Positions 1 through 6,260 are shown, counted from the stretch's first letter. The stretch is DNA of 6,769 nucleotides from SMAG-U1939 sp036376595 (GCA_036376595.1 DASVAA010000052.1:1-6769), one strand, 5' to 3'. Program-made: numbers and translations. The notes: a model not told the origin generated them from the letters alone.

Positions 1-2190
1 CTCGACGTAGAACGCGCGCCCGCGGTTGACGACCGCCATCTGGTTGACGAAGTGCTTGAGATAAGGGTCGTCGGAGAGCGCGAAGATGTTCAGCTCGATC
101 TCGTCGCGGGCGCAGCGTCGCACCTCGCGCAGCGTTTGCAGCTCCGGCAGCTCGGTGTTGGGGAACGAGAAGTACCAATCGTCGCCCTGCTTGCACATCG
201 TCGGCAGACCGTCGGTGACCATGATGATCTGCTTGTTGGTGCTGCGCGTGCGCGCGAGCAATTGCCGCGCGAGCATCAGGCCGTAGGCCATGTTGGTGCC
301 CTGGGTGGACTCCAGCTCGCTCAGCTCGATCAGCTCCTCCGGCTTGTACTGCCGCGCCAGGAAGCCGAAGCCGACGACGAAGAGCTGGTCGCGCGGGAAC
401 TGGCCGCGCATCAGGCTCTCCAGCGCGATCGCCACCTTCTTGGCCGGTGTCCACAGGCCGTTGAGCAGCATGCTGTAGCTCATGTCGAGCATTACGACGG
501 TCGCCGATTGTGTCAGGTGCTCGGTGCGGTAGACCTCGAAGTCGTCGGGCTTGAGCAGCACCGGTGTCCCGGCCCCACCGCGCGCGACGCCGTTCATCAC
601 CGTGCGCTCCAGGTGCAGGTGGAAGGGATCGCCGAAGGTGTAGGCCTTGGTTTCGTCAATGCGCTCGCCACCGTGGCCGCGCTCCCACAGCTTGTGCTGC
701 CCGAAGCCGTCGCGGCGCATCTGGGCGAAGATGTCTTCCAGCGCCTTCTGGCCGATGCGCCGGATGCCGCGCGCCGTCAGCTCGTAGCGGTCGCCGTGGC
801 GCTCGACCAGCCCATCCTCTTCGAGCTTGCGCAGCATGTCGCGCAGCTCTTGCAACGCCGCCGCCTCGTCGTCGCCAACGAGATCGCGCAGACGCTGGGG
901 ATCAATCTGGTCCAGGTCGCCGGAGCGCTGCGCCTCGTGCATCTGGTGCTCGAGGTCGTCCAGCTCTTGCAGCATGCCCATCAGGTGCATCGCCTCGGCC
1001 AGCGAGAGCGGCTCGTCGCCAGTCAGCCGGAACTGCGTGCGGGCGTCGGAGGGCGCCACCATATCGAGGTTGCGCGCCAGCTCGGCCAGATCCACGCGCA
1101 ACCGATCGTCGCCGATGAGCTGGTCCATCATCTCTTCGAGCTGCTGGCGCTGCTCGGCCGACATGCTATCGAAGACCGCCTGCATCGCCATCATGTTGCG
1201 CTGCATCTGCTCGACCAGATCGTCAAGCGTGTTGATGCCGGAGCCGAAAAAGTCGCCGTACTGCTGCATGAAGCTGTCGAAGTCCGGCTCGCCACCCTCA
1301 GCGCGCTCGCGCAGCATCTGGTTCAGCGCGCGCACCATCTCACGCATGCGCGCCAGGTCCTCCGGCGACATGTTGGTGATCGCCTGCTGCATCCCCTGGA
1401 AGTATTGCTGCATCACCTGCTGCTGGAGCATCTCCAGCAGCTCCTGGAACTCCTGACGCGCCTGGTCGTCCATGAAGTCGTAGTCGGAGAGCTGGCGAAT
1501 CTGGCCGCCGGGATCGCCGGGGAGCTGTTCGAGGAAGTCGAGCTTCTTGTTGGCGATGTTCTCCAGCATGCGGCGCAGCGCGTCGGGGTCCATGCCTTCC
1601 GGCGCCTCACCGCTGCCCTGCCCAGACTCGCCGCCCTGCTGGCCCGCCTGGCCGGATTGACCCACCTGTCCTCGCTGGCCTGATTGACCTTGTTGCCCTT
1701 GCTGGCCTTCCGCGCCCTGCTGGCCCGCCTGCGCCTGTTGGCCCTGCTCGCCGTCGGACGCCTGTTGCTCGCCACCCTGCTCGTCCTCGGCGCCGTCTTG
1801 CGGCTGGCCCTGCTGGTCCTGGCCGTCGCCACCACGCGCGCTGTCGAGCCGGCGCTGGATGCCCTCGCGTTCGAGCTGCTTGACGTGCTCCAGCTTCTGG
1901 AGGATTTCATCCATCACGCCGGACATGTTGTAGCGCTGGAGCCGCTGCTGCCGCTGCTGGCGCAGGCGCTCCATCAGGTCGCGCAGGCCCATTTGGCGCT
2001 GGCCGTCAGGGCGGTTGAAGCCCTGGCGCATCATGCGCTCCAGCGCCTCGCGCAGATTGCCGCGCTTGAGATAGTCATCGCTGAGTGCGTCGAGGATCGC
2101 CCCCGAATCGAGGTCGTCGAGCTGCTGGGTGCCATCCCAGCGCGTATAGGCGTAGCGCTTGCGCGCCCGAAATCGGTCGAATAGGGGCAT
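1..2190 (-). CDS. VWA-domain protein, partner of a ChlI/MoxR-type AAA+ ATPase (C-terminus cut by left edge)
   Basis: The frame is open for all 730 codons from the ATG at 2190 to base 1, so the stop lies outside the window. AGGAGG at 2199-2204 lies 8 nt before the ATG, which fixes the start. Order of parts: a charged helical N-terminus (residues 1-118); a Gly/Gln-rich low-complexity insert (119-198); a Met/Gln-rich helical region (200-440); a winged-helix-like stretch (about 445-485); and a C-terminal VWA domain from about 563. The VWA metal site (MIDAS) is complete: DMSYS at D569/S571/S573, T632 in TQGTN, and D660 in MVTDG. From memory it is colinear with M. tuberculosis Rv0959 (VWA protein paired with Rv0958), apart from the Gly/Gln insert. 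By that comparison only some 20-50 residues are missing. It is expected to be cytosolic, as no signal peptide or membrane segment is visible. Inferred role: it binds a metal ion and a client and works with the ATPase encoded immediately upstream. Substrate unknown. Confidence 0.93.
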   Translation of the reverse strand, partial: MPLFDRFRARKRYAYTRWDGTQQLDDLDSGAILDALSDDYLKRGNLREALERMMRQGFNRPDGQRQMGLRDLMERLRQQRQQRLQRYNMSGVMDEILQKLEHVKQLEREGIQRRLDSARGGDGQDQQGQPQDGAEDEQGGEQQASDGEQGQQAQAGQQGAEGQQGQQGQSGQRGQVGQSGQAGQQGGESGQGSGEAPEGMDPDALRRMLENIANKKLDFLEQLPGDPGGQIRQLSDYDFMDDQARQEFQELLEMLQQQVMQQYFQGMQQAITNMSPEDLARMREMVRALNQMLRERAEGGEPDFDSFMQQYGDFFGSGINTLDDLVEQMQRNMMAMQAVFDSMSAEQRQQLEEMMDQLIGDDRLRVDLAELARNLDMVAPSDARTQFRLTGDEPLSLAEAMHLMGMLQELDDLEHQMHEAQRSGDLDQIDPQRLRDLVGDDEAAALQELRDMLRKLEEDGLVERHGDRYELTARGIRRIGQKALEDIFAQMRRDGFGQHKLWERGHGGERIDETKAYTFGDPFHLHLERTVMNGVARGGAGTPVLLKPDDFEVYRTEHLTQSATVVMLDMSYSMLLNGLWTPAKKVAIALESLMRGQFPRDQLFVVGFGFLARQYKPEELIELSELESTQGTNMAYGLMLARQLLARTRSTNKQIIMVTDGLPTMCKQGDDWYFSFPNTELPELQTLREVRRCARDEIELNIFALSDDPYLKHFVNQMAVVNRGRAFYVE
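1597..1836 (-). repeat. Gly/Gln-rich collagen-like low-complexity insert within the VWA protein
   Basis: Residues 119-198 of the VWA protein consist almost entirely of Gly, Gln, Ala, Ser, Glu and Asp. They include runs of G-Q-x and G-x-Q triplets such as GQQGQQGQSGQRGQVGQSGQ. There is no proline pattern typical of a true collagen helix. At DNA level it is a degenerate array of GGC-CAG-type codons. It separates the helical N-terminus from the rest of the protein and is probably a flexible linker. Such arrays are prone to length change by slippage. Confidence 0.8.
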
Positions 2191-2210
2191 GATCGTGCCC
2201 TCCTCTCGCC

Positions 2211-2231
2211 GGGCGCATGCGAATCGCGCCC
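2211..2231. repeat. Inverted repeat GGGCGC / GCGCCC
   Basis: Six-base arms at 2211-2216 and 2226-2231 flank a 9-nt loop that begins with ATGC. It lies just upstream of the VWA ribosome binding site. It is the leftmost of four hairpins in this spacer. Confidence 0.6.
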
Positions 2232-2264
2232 CTACGGCATCTGTCTCCCCTCGCCCACGCCACC

Positions 2265-2283
2265 GGGCGTCCACCGGACGCCC
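2265..2283. repeat. Perfect hairpin GGGCGTCC-ACC-GGACGCCC
   Basis: Eight-base perfectly complementary arms (2265-2272 and 2276-2283) surround a 3-nt loop. CCACCGG also occurs twice in direct orientation (2260-2266 and 2271-2277). The 13-base core GGCGTCCACCGGA recurs at 6564-6576 in the other gene-free region, suggesting a dispersed intergenic repeat. Confidence 0.75.
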
Positions 2284-2311
2284 CGTTTCTCCCTCGCCCT
2301 ACCGCTGTAGT

Positions 2312-2329
2312 GGCGACGCCCGCGTCGCC
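2312..2329. repeat. Near-perfect palindrome GGCGACGC-CC-GCGTCGCC
   Basis: Eight-base perfect arms (2312-2319 and 2322-2329) have only 2 bases between them. With so short a loop it would form a cruciform or a shorter RNA stem. It could also be a dimeric protein site, but no matching second copy is seen near a promoter here. Confidence 0.7.
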
Positions 2330-2341
2330 TCTGCCTGGCCG

Positions 2342-2355
2342 GGGGTGAGGACCCC
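2342..2355. repeat. Small hairpin GGGGT-GAGG-ACCCC directly after the ATPase stop
   Basis: Five-base arms and a 4-nt loop abut the TAA stop of the ATPase gene (2356-2358). On the minus strand no run of T follows, so I do not call it an intrinsic terminator. It may protect the 3' end of the upstream cistron or simply belong to the repeat cluster. Confidence 0.5.
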
Positions 2356-3792
2356 TTACCGCGCGCTGTAGCTGTTGCGACCCTCCAACTCATCCTTGTT
2401 GAGCCGCTTGTTGAGGTGCAGCCCTTCGAGGATGAACTCGACCGCCGAAGCAACCACCGCCGGGCTGCCGTGGCCGTTGAGCTTGGCAATCGCCGGCTTG
2501 AGGCCGCCGACGCGCGCGAGCTGGTTGACGTACTCCATCGCGGGCTGCTGCTCCGAGGCCTGCACGCTCAGCCCGCGGTCGAAGCCGGCGACGAGCTGGC
2601 CGAAGTCGCTGGGGTCGAAGTACTCGCGGAAGACCTTGTTGATGGCCTGGCGCACCAGCTTGTCCACCACCTTCTCTTCGCGCACCTCGCCCACCGTATC
2701 CAGCTCGATCTTGCCGGCGGTCGAGGCGATCACCGCCGAGAGGTCGCTCACTCGCGGCACCGCCTGGCGCTCCTTGAGGCGCACGGAGCGGCGTACGGCG
2801 TTGCTCATCACGTTCTCGTAGTTGGTGATCGAGACGCGCACGCTGACGCCCGACTTCTGGCTAATCTCGGAGCTGTTGCGCGCCAGGTGCGTGATCTCGG
2901 CCACCACACGCTTCATGAAGTCGGGGTAGATCGTCTCGATGCCCTCCAGCACCACCGGCGTCGCCTCGGCCTCCATGATCGTGATCTCGCGCTCCACATC
3001 GCGCGGGTAGTGCGTGCGGATCTCGGAACCGAGCCGGTCCTTGAGCGGCGTGATGATGCGCCCGCGGTTGGTGTAGTCTTCGGGGTTGGCGCTGGCGACG
3101 ACGAAGATGTCGAGCGGCAGGCGCACCTTGTAGCCACGGATCTGCACGTCGCGCTCTTCCATGATGTTGAGCAGGCCGACCTGGATGCGCTCGGCGAGGT
3201 CGGGCAGCTCGTTGATGCAGAAGATGCCGCGGTGCGTGCGCGGGATCAGGCCGTAGTGGATGGTCAGCTCGTCGGAGAGGTAGCGGCCCTCGGCGACCTT
3301 GATCGGGTCCACCTCGCCCACCAGGTCGGCGATCGTGATGTCGGGAGTGGCGAGCTTCTCGCCGTAGCGGCGGTCGCGCGCGAGCCACGTGATCGGCGTG
3401 TCGTCGCCCTCCTCGGCCACGCGCTGGCGGCAGGCGGCGCAGATCGGATTGAACGGGTCGTCGTTGATCTCGCAGCCGGCGATCACCGGCGTCTCCTCGT
3501 CCAACAGGTTGACCAGGCTGCGGGCGATGCGCGTCTTGGCCTGGCCGCGCTCGCCAAGCAGGACGATATCCTGGCCGGAGAGGATCGCGTTCTCGACCTG
3601 CGGGATGACGGTATCCTCGTAGCCGACGATGCCGGGGAACAGCTCGTCGTCGGCGCGCAGCTTGCGCACAAGGTTCTTGCGCAGCTCCTCGCGCACGGGC
3701 AGCACGTGGTAGCCGGAGGCGCGCAAAGCGCCGAGGGTCGCGGGCTTGCTAGTCGTCGCCATACGGAAATTCGTCTCCTTCGTATCGGTCAT
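2356..3792 (-). CDS. ChlI/MoxR-type AAA+ ATPase (magnesium-chelatase-like), Rv0958 family
   Basis: The product is 478 residues from the ATG at 3792, ending in TAA. GGAG lies 5 nt before this ATG. An in-frame ATG at 3762 (468 aa, AAGGAG 12 nt upstream) is a real alternative. The AAA+ motifs are clear in 478-aa numbering: Walker A GERGQAKT (80-87), Walker B-like IFCINE (190-195), sensor 1 in SANPEDY (N236), and an arginine finger in LKDRLG (R253). A helical C-terminal lid follows, ending about ten residues before the C-terminus. Walker B carries Asn where most AAA+ proteins have Asp; from memory Rv0958 has the same Asn, so this is a subfamily trait. C107, C118 and C121 form a CX10CXXC cluster after Walker A. 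Cytosolic. It is followed by the VWA gene, the classic ATPase/VWA arrangement (compare RavA-ViaA, CbbQ-CbbO, ChlI-ChlD). Likely an oligomeric remodelling ATPase; a true Mg-chelatase role is unlikely because no pigment genes are nearby. Confidence 0.95.
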   Translation of the reverse strand: MTDTKETNFRMATTSKPATLGALRASGYHVLPVREELRKNLVRKLRADDELFPGIVGYEDTVIPQVENAILSGQDIVLLGERGQAKTRIARSLVNLLDEETPVIAGCEINDDPFNPICAACRQRVAEEGDDTPITWLARDRRYGEKLATPDITIADLVGEVDPIKVAEGRYLSDELTIHYGLIPRTHRGIFCINELPDLAERIQVGLLNIMEERDVQIRGYKVRLPLDIFVVASANPEDYTNRGRIITPLKDRLGSEIRTHYPRDVEREITIMEAEATPVVLEGIETIYPDFMKRVVAEITHLARNSSEISQKSGVSVRVSITNYENVMSNAVRRSVRLKERQAVPRVSDLSAVIASTAGKIELDTVGEVREEKVVDKLVRQAINKVFREYFDPSDFGQLVAGFDRGLSVQASEQQPAMEYVNQLARVGGLKPAIAKLNGHGSPAVVASAVEFILEGLHLNKRLNKDELEGRNSYSAR

Positions 3793-3928
3793 GCCCGCTC
3801 CGCCGCCACCGCGAAGGAGCATCAGGTGGCCGGGGCGGTGCATGGAATACGCGGCCAGGCACTGGGCATAGACAGTCGGCAGGTCGGCACTTTCACGCAA
3901 TTGCCGATGCCTGTAGCATACAATAAGC
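3793..3928 (-). promoter_or_regulatory. Probable leader and promoter region of the ATPase-VWA operon
   Basis: On the minus strand the sequence after the terminator hairpin contains TTATTGTATGCTAC. TATGCT (3915-3920) is the best -10 candidate. No convincing -35 lies 16-18 bases upstream, so the promoter is tentative. If it is correct, the 5' leader is about 115-145 nt depending on the start codon used. The leader's own small hairpins are weak. The in-frame extension from an ATG at 3957 would translate through the terminator and is not accepted. Confidence 0.3.
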
Positions 3929-3955
3929 GCGCACCCGCCGTTTGGGCAGGTGCGC
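3921..3955 (-). terminator. Hairpin terminator downstream of the DUF4190-like gene
   Basis: GCGCACC (3929-3935) pairs with GGTGCGC (3949-3955). After one C-A mismatch an inner GCC/GGC stem closes a 5-nt loop. Read on the minus strand, the stem is followed by gcTTATTGT, a modest T-rich tail. It begins 28 bases after the TAG stop of the gene at 3983-4609. It therefore probably ends that transcript before the ATPase operon promoter. The T tract is interrupted, so efficiency is uncertain. Confidence 0.55.
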
Positions 3956-3982
3956 ACCCCAATTGCCGTTGCTGGCCTACTG

Positions 3983-4609
3983 CTATTGCCCAGCGTTGAT
4001 CATCAGGCCAAGGACAGAGTTGCCGAGCGCGAGTGCTAGCGCGACGATCGACAACACAAGGCCGATCGTCGCCATCGTCTTGCGGGTCGTGGATCCCATG
4101 CCCAGCCCGGACAGGACGATGCCGACGATGCTAATCGGGAAGCCGCAGATCGGCAGGAGCCAGGCTACCATGCTGATGATGCCGAGCACCAGGCCCGCAA
4201 TAGCGAGGCCAGACTTGCTGTCGGGCACGGCCATTGGCATGCCCGGATACCCTGGCTGCGCGACGTACATGTTGGGCGCGTTGAGCGGCATTGACGAATA
4301 GGCCGGCGGCGGCGGATACATCGGCTGCGAGGGATATGCCGGCTGACCCGGAGGTGGGTAGAGTGGCTGCGACGGATACGCCGGCTGCCCTGCCGGTGGG
4401 TACAGCGGCTGTGAGGGATACGCCGGCTGGCCGTACTCCGGCGCAGGAGCCGGGGGCGGAGCAAAGCTGGGCTGCGTTGACGGCGGTGGTGGTGGCGGAT
4501 AGGCGGGCTGTATCGGCGGCGGCGGATACCCCGGTGCCGGCTGATATTCTGGTGATGAGGCGCCCTCGGATGGATCCGGATAGCCTCCCCACGGCGTCTG
4601 TGTGCTCAT
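3983..4609 (-). CDS. Proline-rich two-helix membrane protein, DUF4190-like
   Basis: The product is 208 residues from the ATG at 4609, preceded by AAGGGG about 5 nt upstream, and ends in TAG. Residues 1-130 are a Pro/Tyr/Gln/Gly-rich tail with many YPPPP runs and a three-copy 14-residue repeat (60-101) of the form GQPAYPSQPLYPPA. Residues 133-170 and 178-204 are hydrophobic and form the membrane part. The pattern SGLAIAGLVLGIIS resembles DUF4190-type proteins, in which a proline-rich cytoplasmic tail precedes a hairpin of helices. There is no cleavable signal peptide. The function of such proteins is not established; the tail may bind partners or the cell envelope. It is transcribed divergently from the gene at 4818. 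An upstream in-frame extension from 4888 runs through the promoter and is rejected. The family assignment rests on pattern memory only. Confidence 0.88.
   Translation of the reverse strand: MSTQTPWGGYPDPSEGASSPEYQPAPGYPPPPIQPAYPPPPPPSTQPSFAPPPAPAPEYGQPAYPSQPLYPPAGQPAYPSQPLYPPPGQPAYPSQPMYPPPPAYSSMPLNAPNMYVAQPGYPGMPMAVPDSKSGLAIAGLVLGIISMVAWLLPICGFPISIVGIVLSGLGMGSTTRKTMATIGLVLSIVALALALGNSVLGLMINAGQ
4307..4432 (-). repeat. Three tandem 42-bp repeats in the proline-rich coding region
   Basis: Three consecutive 42-bp units encode residues 60-73, 74-87 and 88-101 of the DUF4190-like protein. Each unit reads GQPAYPSQP(L/M)YPP(A/P). The units differ at scattered, mostly synonymous positions. The array is thus old enough to have diverged, yet the protein repeat has been kept. 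Confidence 0.85.
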
Positions 4610-4708
4610 GCGTTCCCCTTCGTCATCCCCCCGTGCCGCCCCTGCCCGAGATGCTGACCTGCGGCACACCGTGAACATCCGCCGCGGCACCTGCCCGGCG
4701 GTGCGGCC

Positions 4709-4717
4709 AGTATAGCA
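4709..4717 (-). promoter_or_regulatory. Extended -10 promoter of the DUF4190-like gene
   Basis: Minus-strand TGCTATACT is an extended -10 (TGn followed by TATACT, five of six matches to TATAAT). It would start transcription near 4702, giving a leader of about 93 nt. No good -35 lies 16-18 bases upstream, which is common for extended -10 promoters. Confidence 0.5.
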
Positions 4718-4768
4718 TGGTCGTCCAGCGCGGCATACGCCGCAGCTCCCGCCTCCACTGGACATGCC

Positions 4769-4777
4769 TGCTAGCAT
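4769..4777 (+). promoter_or_regulatory. Tentative extended -10 promoter of the membrane protein gene
   Basis: TGCTAGCAT has the TGn extension and a moderate -10 match (TAGCAT). It lies about 40 bases before the start codon at 4818. No -35 is evident. The related string TAGCATGG also occurs at 4713-4720, so the choice of -10 is uncertain. Confidence 0.3.
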
Positions 4778-4817
4778 GGAAGAAGCACACGGCGGAATGA
4801 GAAGTAGAGGAGGTCGC

Positions 4818-5489
4818 ATGCTGAGCCGCAAATCCGACCCGCGCGCCGACGCGCGCAAGATGTCGTCGCTCGCCATCGCCTGGGGCATCGTCGCTGGAAT
4901 TGCCTATCTCGGTCTCATCGGTATCGCCATCAAGTTCTTGAAGTCCCAGGTGAGCGCGTGGCAGGGCATCACCGTGGACCCCGGCGTCCTGCAGCTTGCT
5001 CAGGCCAAGCACAGCACCAATACCACAATCTCTACGCTGGTGATCGCCGCGCTGCCGGTGGCAATCATCGCCGTGATCGCGCTGGGCATCGTCGCGCGCG
5101 CCCGGCCGAGCGTGCCAGTCGTCGGGCCGCTGCTGATCCTCGCCGCGCTGCTGGGCCTGGCGGGGTCGGTGCTGCTTTTCCTGGGGCTGGTGGTCAACGC
5201 GCAGAACGGCACCGAGCTGGCCGTGGCGCTGGCGACAATCGTGATCGTCGCCATCCTGCTGCGGCTGAGCCGCTACATCCGCCGTTTCTACAGCCGATCG
5301 CCGGCGGCGGCGACTATGCTCTTCGCGCTGCTGACCGTCGCCTATCTGATCCTCTCCAACGGCGGAGGCAACATCTCGACCATCGTGCTGAGCCAGGTAG
5401 ACGTGTGGCTGAGCCTGATCGCGTTCGCCATCGCGCTATACTCCGGCGCCGTGGTCGCCCGCGCCCGGCGGCGCATGCGCAAGGGGTGA
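4818..5489 (+). CDS. Multi-pass integral membrane protein of unknown function
   Basis: The product is 223 residues, TGA stop. I chose the ATG at 4818 because AGAGGAGG ends 4 nt before it; the in-frame ATG at 4764 lies upstream of this site and has no ribosome binding site. After a basic, polar N-terminus (1-15) there are six hydrophobic segments at roughly 16-39, 70-93, 98-127, 132-149, 162-179 and 196-214. The C-terminus is Arg/Lys-rich (ARARRRMRKG). By the positive-inside rule, a basic N-terminus and C-terminus with an even number of helices fits both ends in the cytoplasm. A basic cluster RLSRYIRRFYSR sits between helices 4 and 5, also on the predicted cytoplasmic side. No catalytic or transport motif is recognised. 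It is a monocistron followed by a strong terminator and divergent from the other small membrane protein gene. Confidence 0.9.
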   Translation: MLSRKSDPRADARKMSSLAIAWGIVAGIAYLGLIGIAIKFLKSQVSAWQGITVDPGVLQLAQAKHSTNTTISTLVIAALPVAIIAVIALGIVARARPSVPVVGPLLILAALLGLAGSVLLFLGLVVNAQNGTELAVALATIVIVAILLRLSRYIRRFYSRSPAAATMLFALLTVAYLILSNGGGNISTIVLSQVDVWLSLIAFAIALYSGAVVARARRRMRKG

Positions 5490-5505
5490 GACATAACACG
5501 ATGAA

Positions 5506-5540
5506 GCCCCCGCTCCGATCAAGAGGAGCGGGGGCCTTTT
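5506..5540 (+). terminator. Intrinsic terminator of the membrane protein gene
   Basis: An 11-bp perfect GC-rich stem pairs 5506-5516 (GCCCCCGCTCC) with 5525-5535 (GGAGCGGGGGC) around an 8-nt loop. CTTTT follows. It starts 17 bases after the TGA stop. It sits between converging genes and could also stop minus-strand transcripts from the Usp gene, whose stop is at 5555, but the minus-side T tract is very short. Confidence 0.92.
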
Positions 5541-5554
5541 CGGCGACCGAAGGC

Positions 5555-6181
5555 CTAGCGCGTGAGTGTCACGTCGCAGCGCTCGCCCTTGCTATTGACT
5601 GCCTCCTCCGGCGTGCCACGCACCAGCCACACCCGACACGGCGCGTTCTTGAGCGCGTAGTCGGCGGTCTCGCCCAGGTCGAAGTTGCCGCCCAAACCGA
5701 TGTGGTAGGGCAGCCCAAGGATCACCAGCGAGCACTCGTGGGCCTTCGCCTCTTCGACCAGACTCTGGCCGAAGTTGCGCGACTGGATGATCTCCGGCTC
5801 GATCTGCACGTGGAGCTGGTCCGCCACCTTCGCCGCCACCGCCAGCGCCTCGTTGGCGACCTCGGTTTCCTGCGGCATATCGGCGTCAATGGCGAGCTTG
5901 CGCGGCACCTCGATGCCGTACACCGCATACACGCTGGCTTTCTTGGGCTTTGCCACCATGCACGCCAGCGTCATGACTTCACAATCCAGCGGAGAGCCGC
6001 TGACCGCTACGACAATGTTGGCCTTCGTCGTCGCCCGCTCCCCATCCTCGCCTTCCGGCAGGGGCAGCACATCTGGCTTCGGCGCGTTGCCACTCGGATG
6101 GAGTCCGGGATGCTGGCCGTCAATGATCTTCGTCGCATGGCCCAGCGGAAACCCCACCCGCTCAAACAGCCGCACAGCCAT
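5555..6181 (-). CDS. Universal stress protein (UspA-fold) with N-terminal extension
   Basis: The product is 208 residues from the ATG at 6181, TAG stop. Residues 1-52 are a polar, Pro/Gly-rich extension not typical of single-domain UspA proteins (about 140-150 residues). The Usp domain spans about 53-189. It opens with the first beta strand ANIVVAVSGSP. It ends with LVILGLPYHIGLGGNFDLG-ET and a strand CRVWLVR, matching the G-x-G...G(S/T) nucleotide-binding loop at the C-terminal end of UspA proteins. An ATP-binding type is therefore plausible, although ET replaces the usual GS/GT. Cytosolic; proteins of this fold respond to starvation, oxidative or energy stress. AGGAGG ends only 2 nt before the ATG, whereas an in-frame GTG at 6175 has 8 nt spacing; true initiation may be at the GTG (206 aa). 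Its promoter appears to be at 6377-6385. Confidence 0.9.
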   Translation of the reverse strand: MAVRLFERVGFPLGHATKIIDGQHPGLHPSGNAPKPDVLPLPEGEDGERATTKANIVVAVSGSPLDCEVMTLACMVAKPKKASVYAVYGIEVPRKLAIDADMPQETEVANEALAVAAKVADQLHVQIEPEIIQSRNFGQSLVEEAKAHECSLVILGLPYHIGLGGNFDLGETADYALKNAPCRVWLVRGTPEEAVNSKGERCDVTLTR

Positions 6182-6191
6182 ATCCTCCTGA
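6173..6191 (-). promoter_or_regulatory. Ribosome binding site with ATG/GTG start choice for the Usp gene
   Basis: On the minus strand AGGAGG is followed by AT and then ATGGCTGTG. The ATG is too close (2 nt) for an optimal Shine-Dalgarno spacing. The in-frame GTG two codons later is at 8 nt. Either start gives essentially the same protein. Confidence 0.6.
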
Positions 6192-6244
6192 ATGCACCCG
6201 TGCTTTCGTCGCGCGGGCGCATGTTCTGCGCATTGCAGTGCATC

Positions 6245-6260
6245 GCCGGCTTCAGCCGGC
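6245..6260 (-). repeat. Tetraloop hairpin GCCGGC-TGAA-GCCGGC in the Usp leader
   Basis: Six-base perfect arms enclose a 4-nt loop, TGAA on the transcript strand. Each arm is itself a palindrome, so the arms also form a direct repeat. It lies about 65 nt before the start codon, and no T tract follows. Confidence 0.65.

Larger units (their letters stand above)
2191..2355. other. Spacer between ATPase and VWA genes with a cluster of inverted repeats
   Basis: This is the 165-base gap between two same-strand genes. No open frame with a plausible start fills it. It contains four inverted repeats (listed separately at 2211, 2265, 2312 and 2342) and, at its left end, the AGGAGG ribosome binding site of the VWA gene. 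No T-rich tract follows any hairpin on the minus strand, so it does not look like a strong terminator. Read-through from the ATPase gene into the VWA gene is likely. The hairpins could tune relative expression or mRNA stability. Confidence 0.6.

Noticed and set aside
52..1683. 543-codon open frame on the plus strand
   Set aside because: It is antisense to the VWA gene. Its product is Leu/His/Val/Arg-rich and mirrors the codon bias of the real gene. No ribosome binding site and no motifs.
2356..3792. A genuine chlorophyll magnesium chelatase (ChlI/ChlD) assignment
   Set aside because: No pigment synthesis genes or ChlH are in view, and the sequence follows the Rv0958-type pattern. The name would reflect only distant homology.
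3793..3957. N-terminal extension of the ATPase from an ATG at 3957
   Set aside because: It would translate through the terminator hairpin and the likely promoter. The extra residues are Cys/His/Gly-rich and unlike the family.
2416..3999. 527-codon open frame on the plus strand
   Set aside because: It is antisense to the ATPase gene, with the same His/Leu/Asp-rich shadow composition. The opposite strand has complete AAA+ motifs.
4610..4888. N-terminal extension of the DUF4190-like protein from an ATG at 4888
   Set aside because: It overlaps the start of the divergent gene and the extended -10 at 4709-4717. The ATG at 4609 has its own ribosome binding site.
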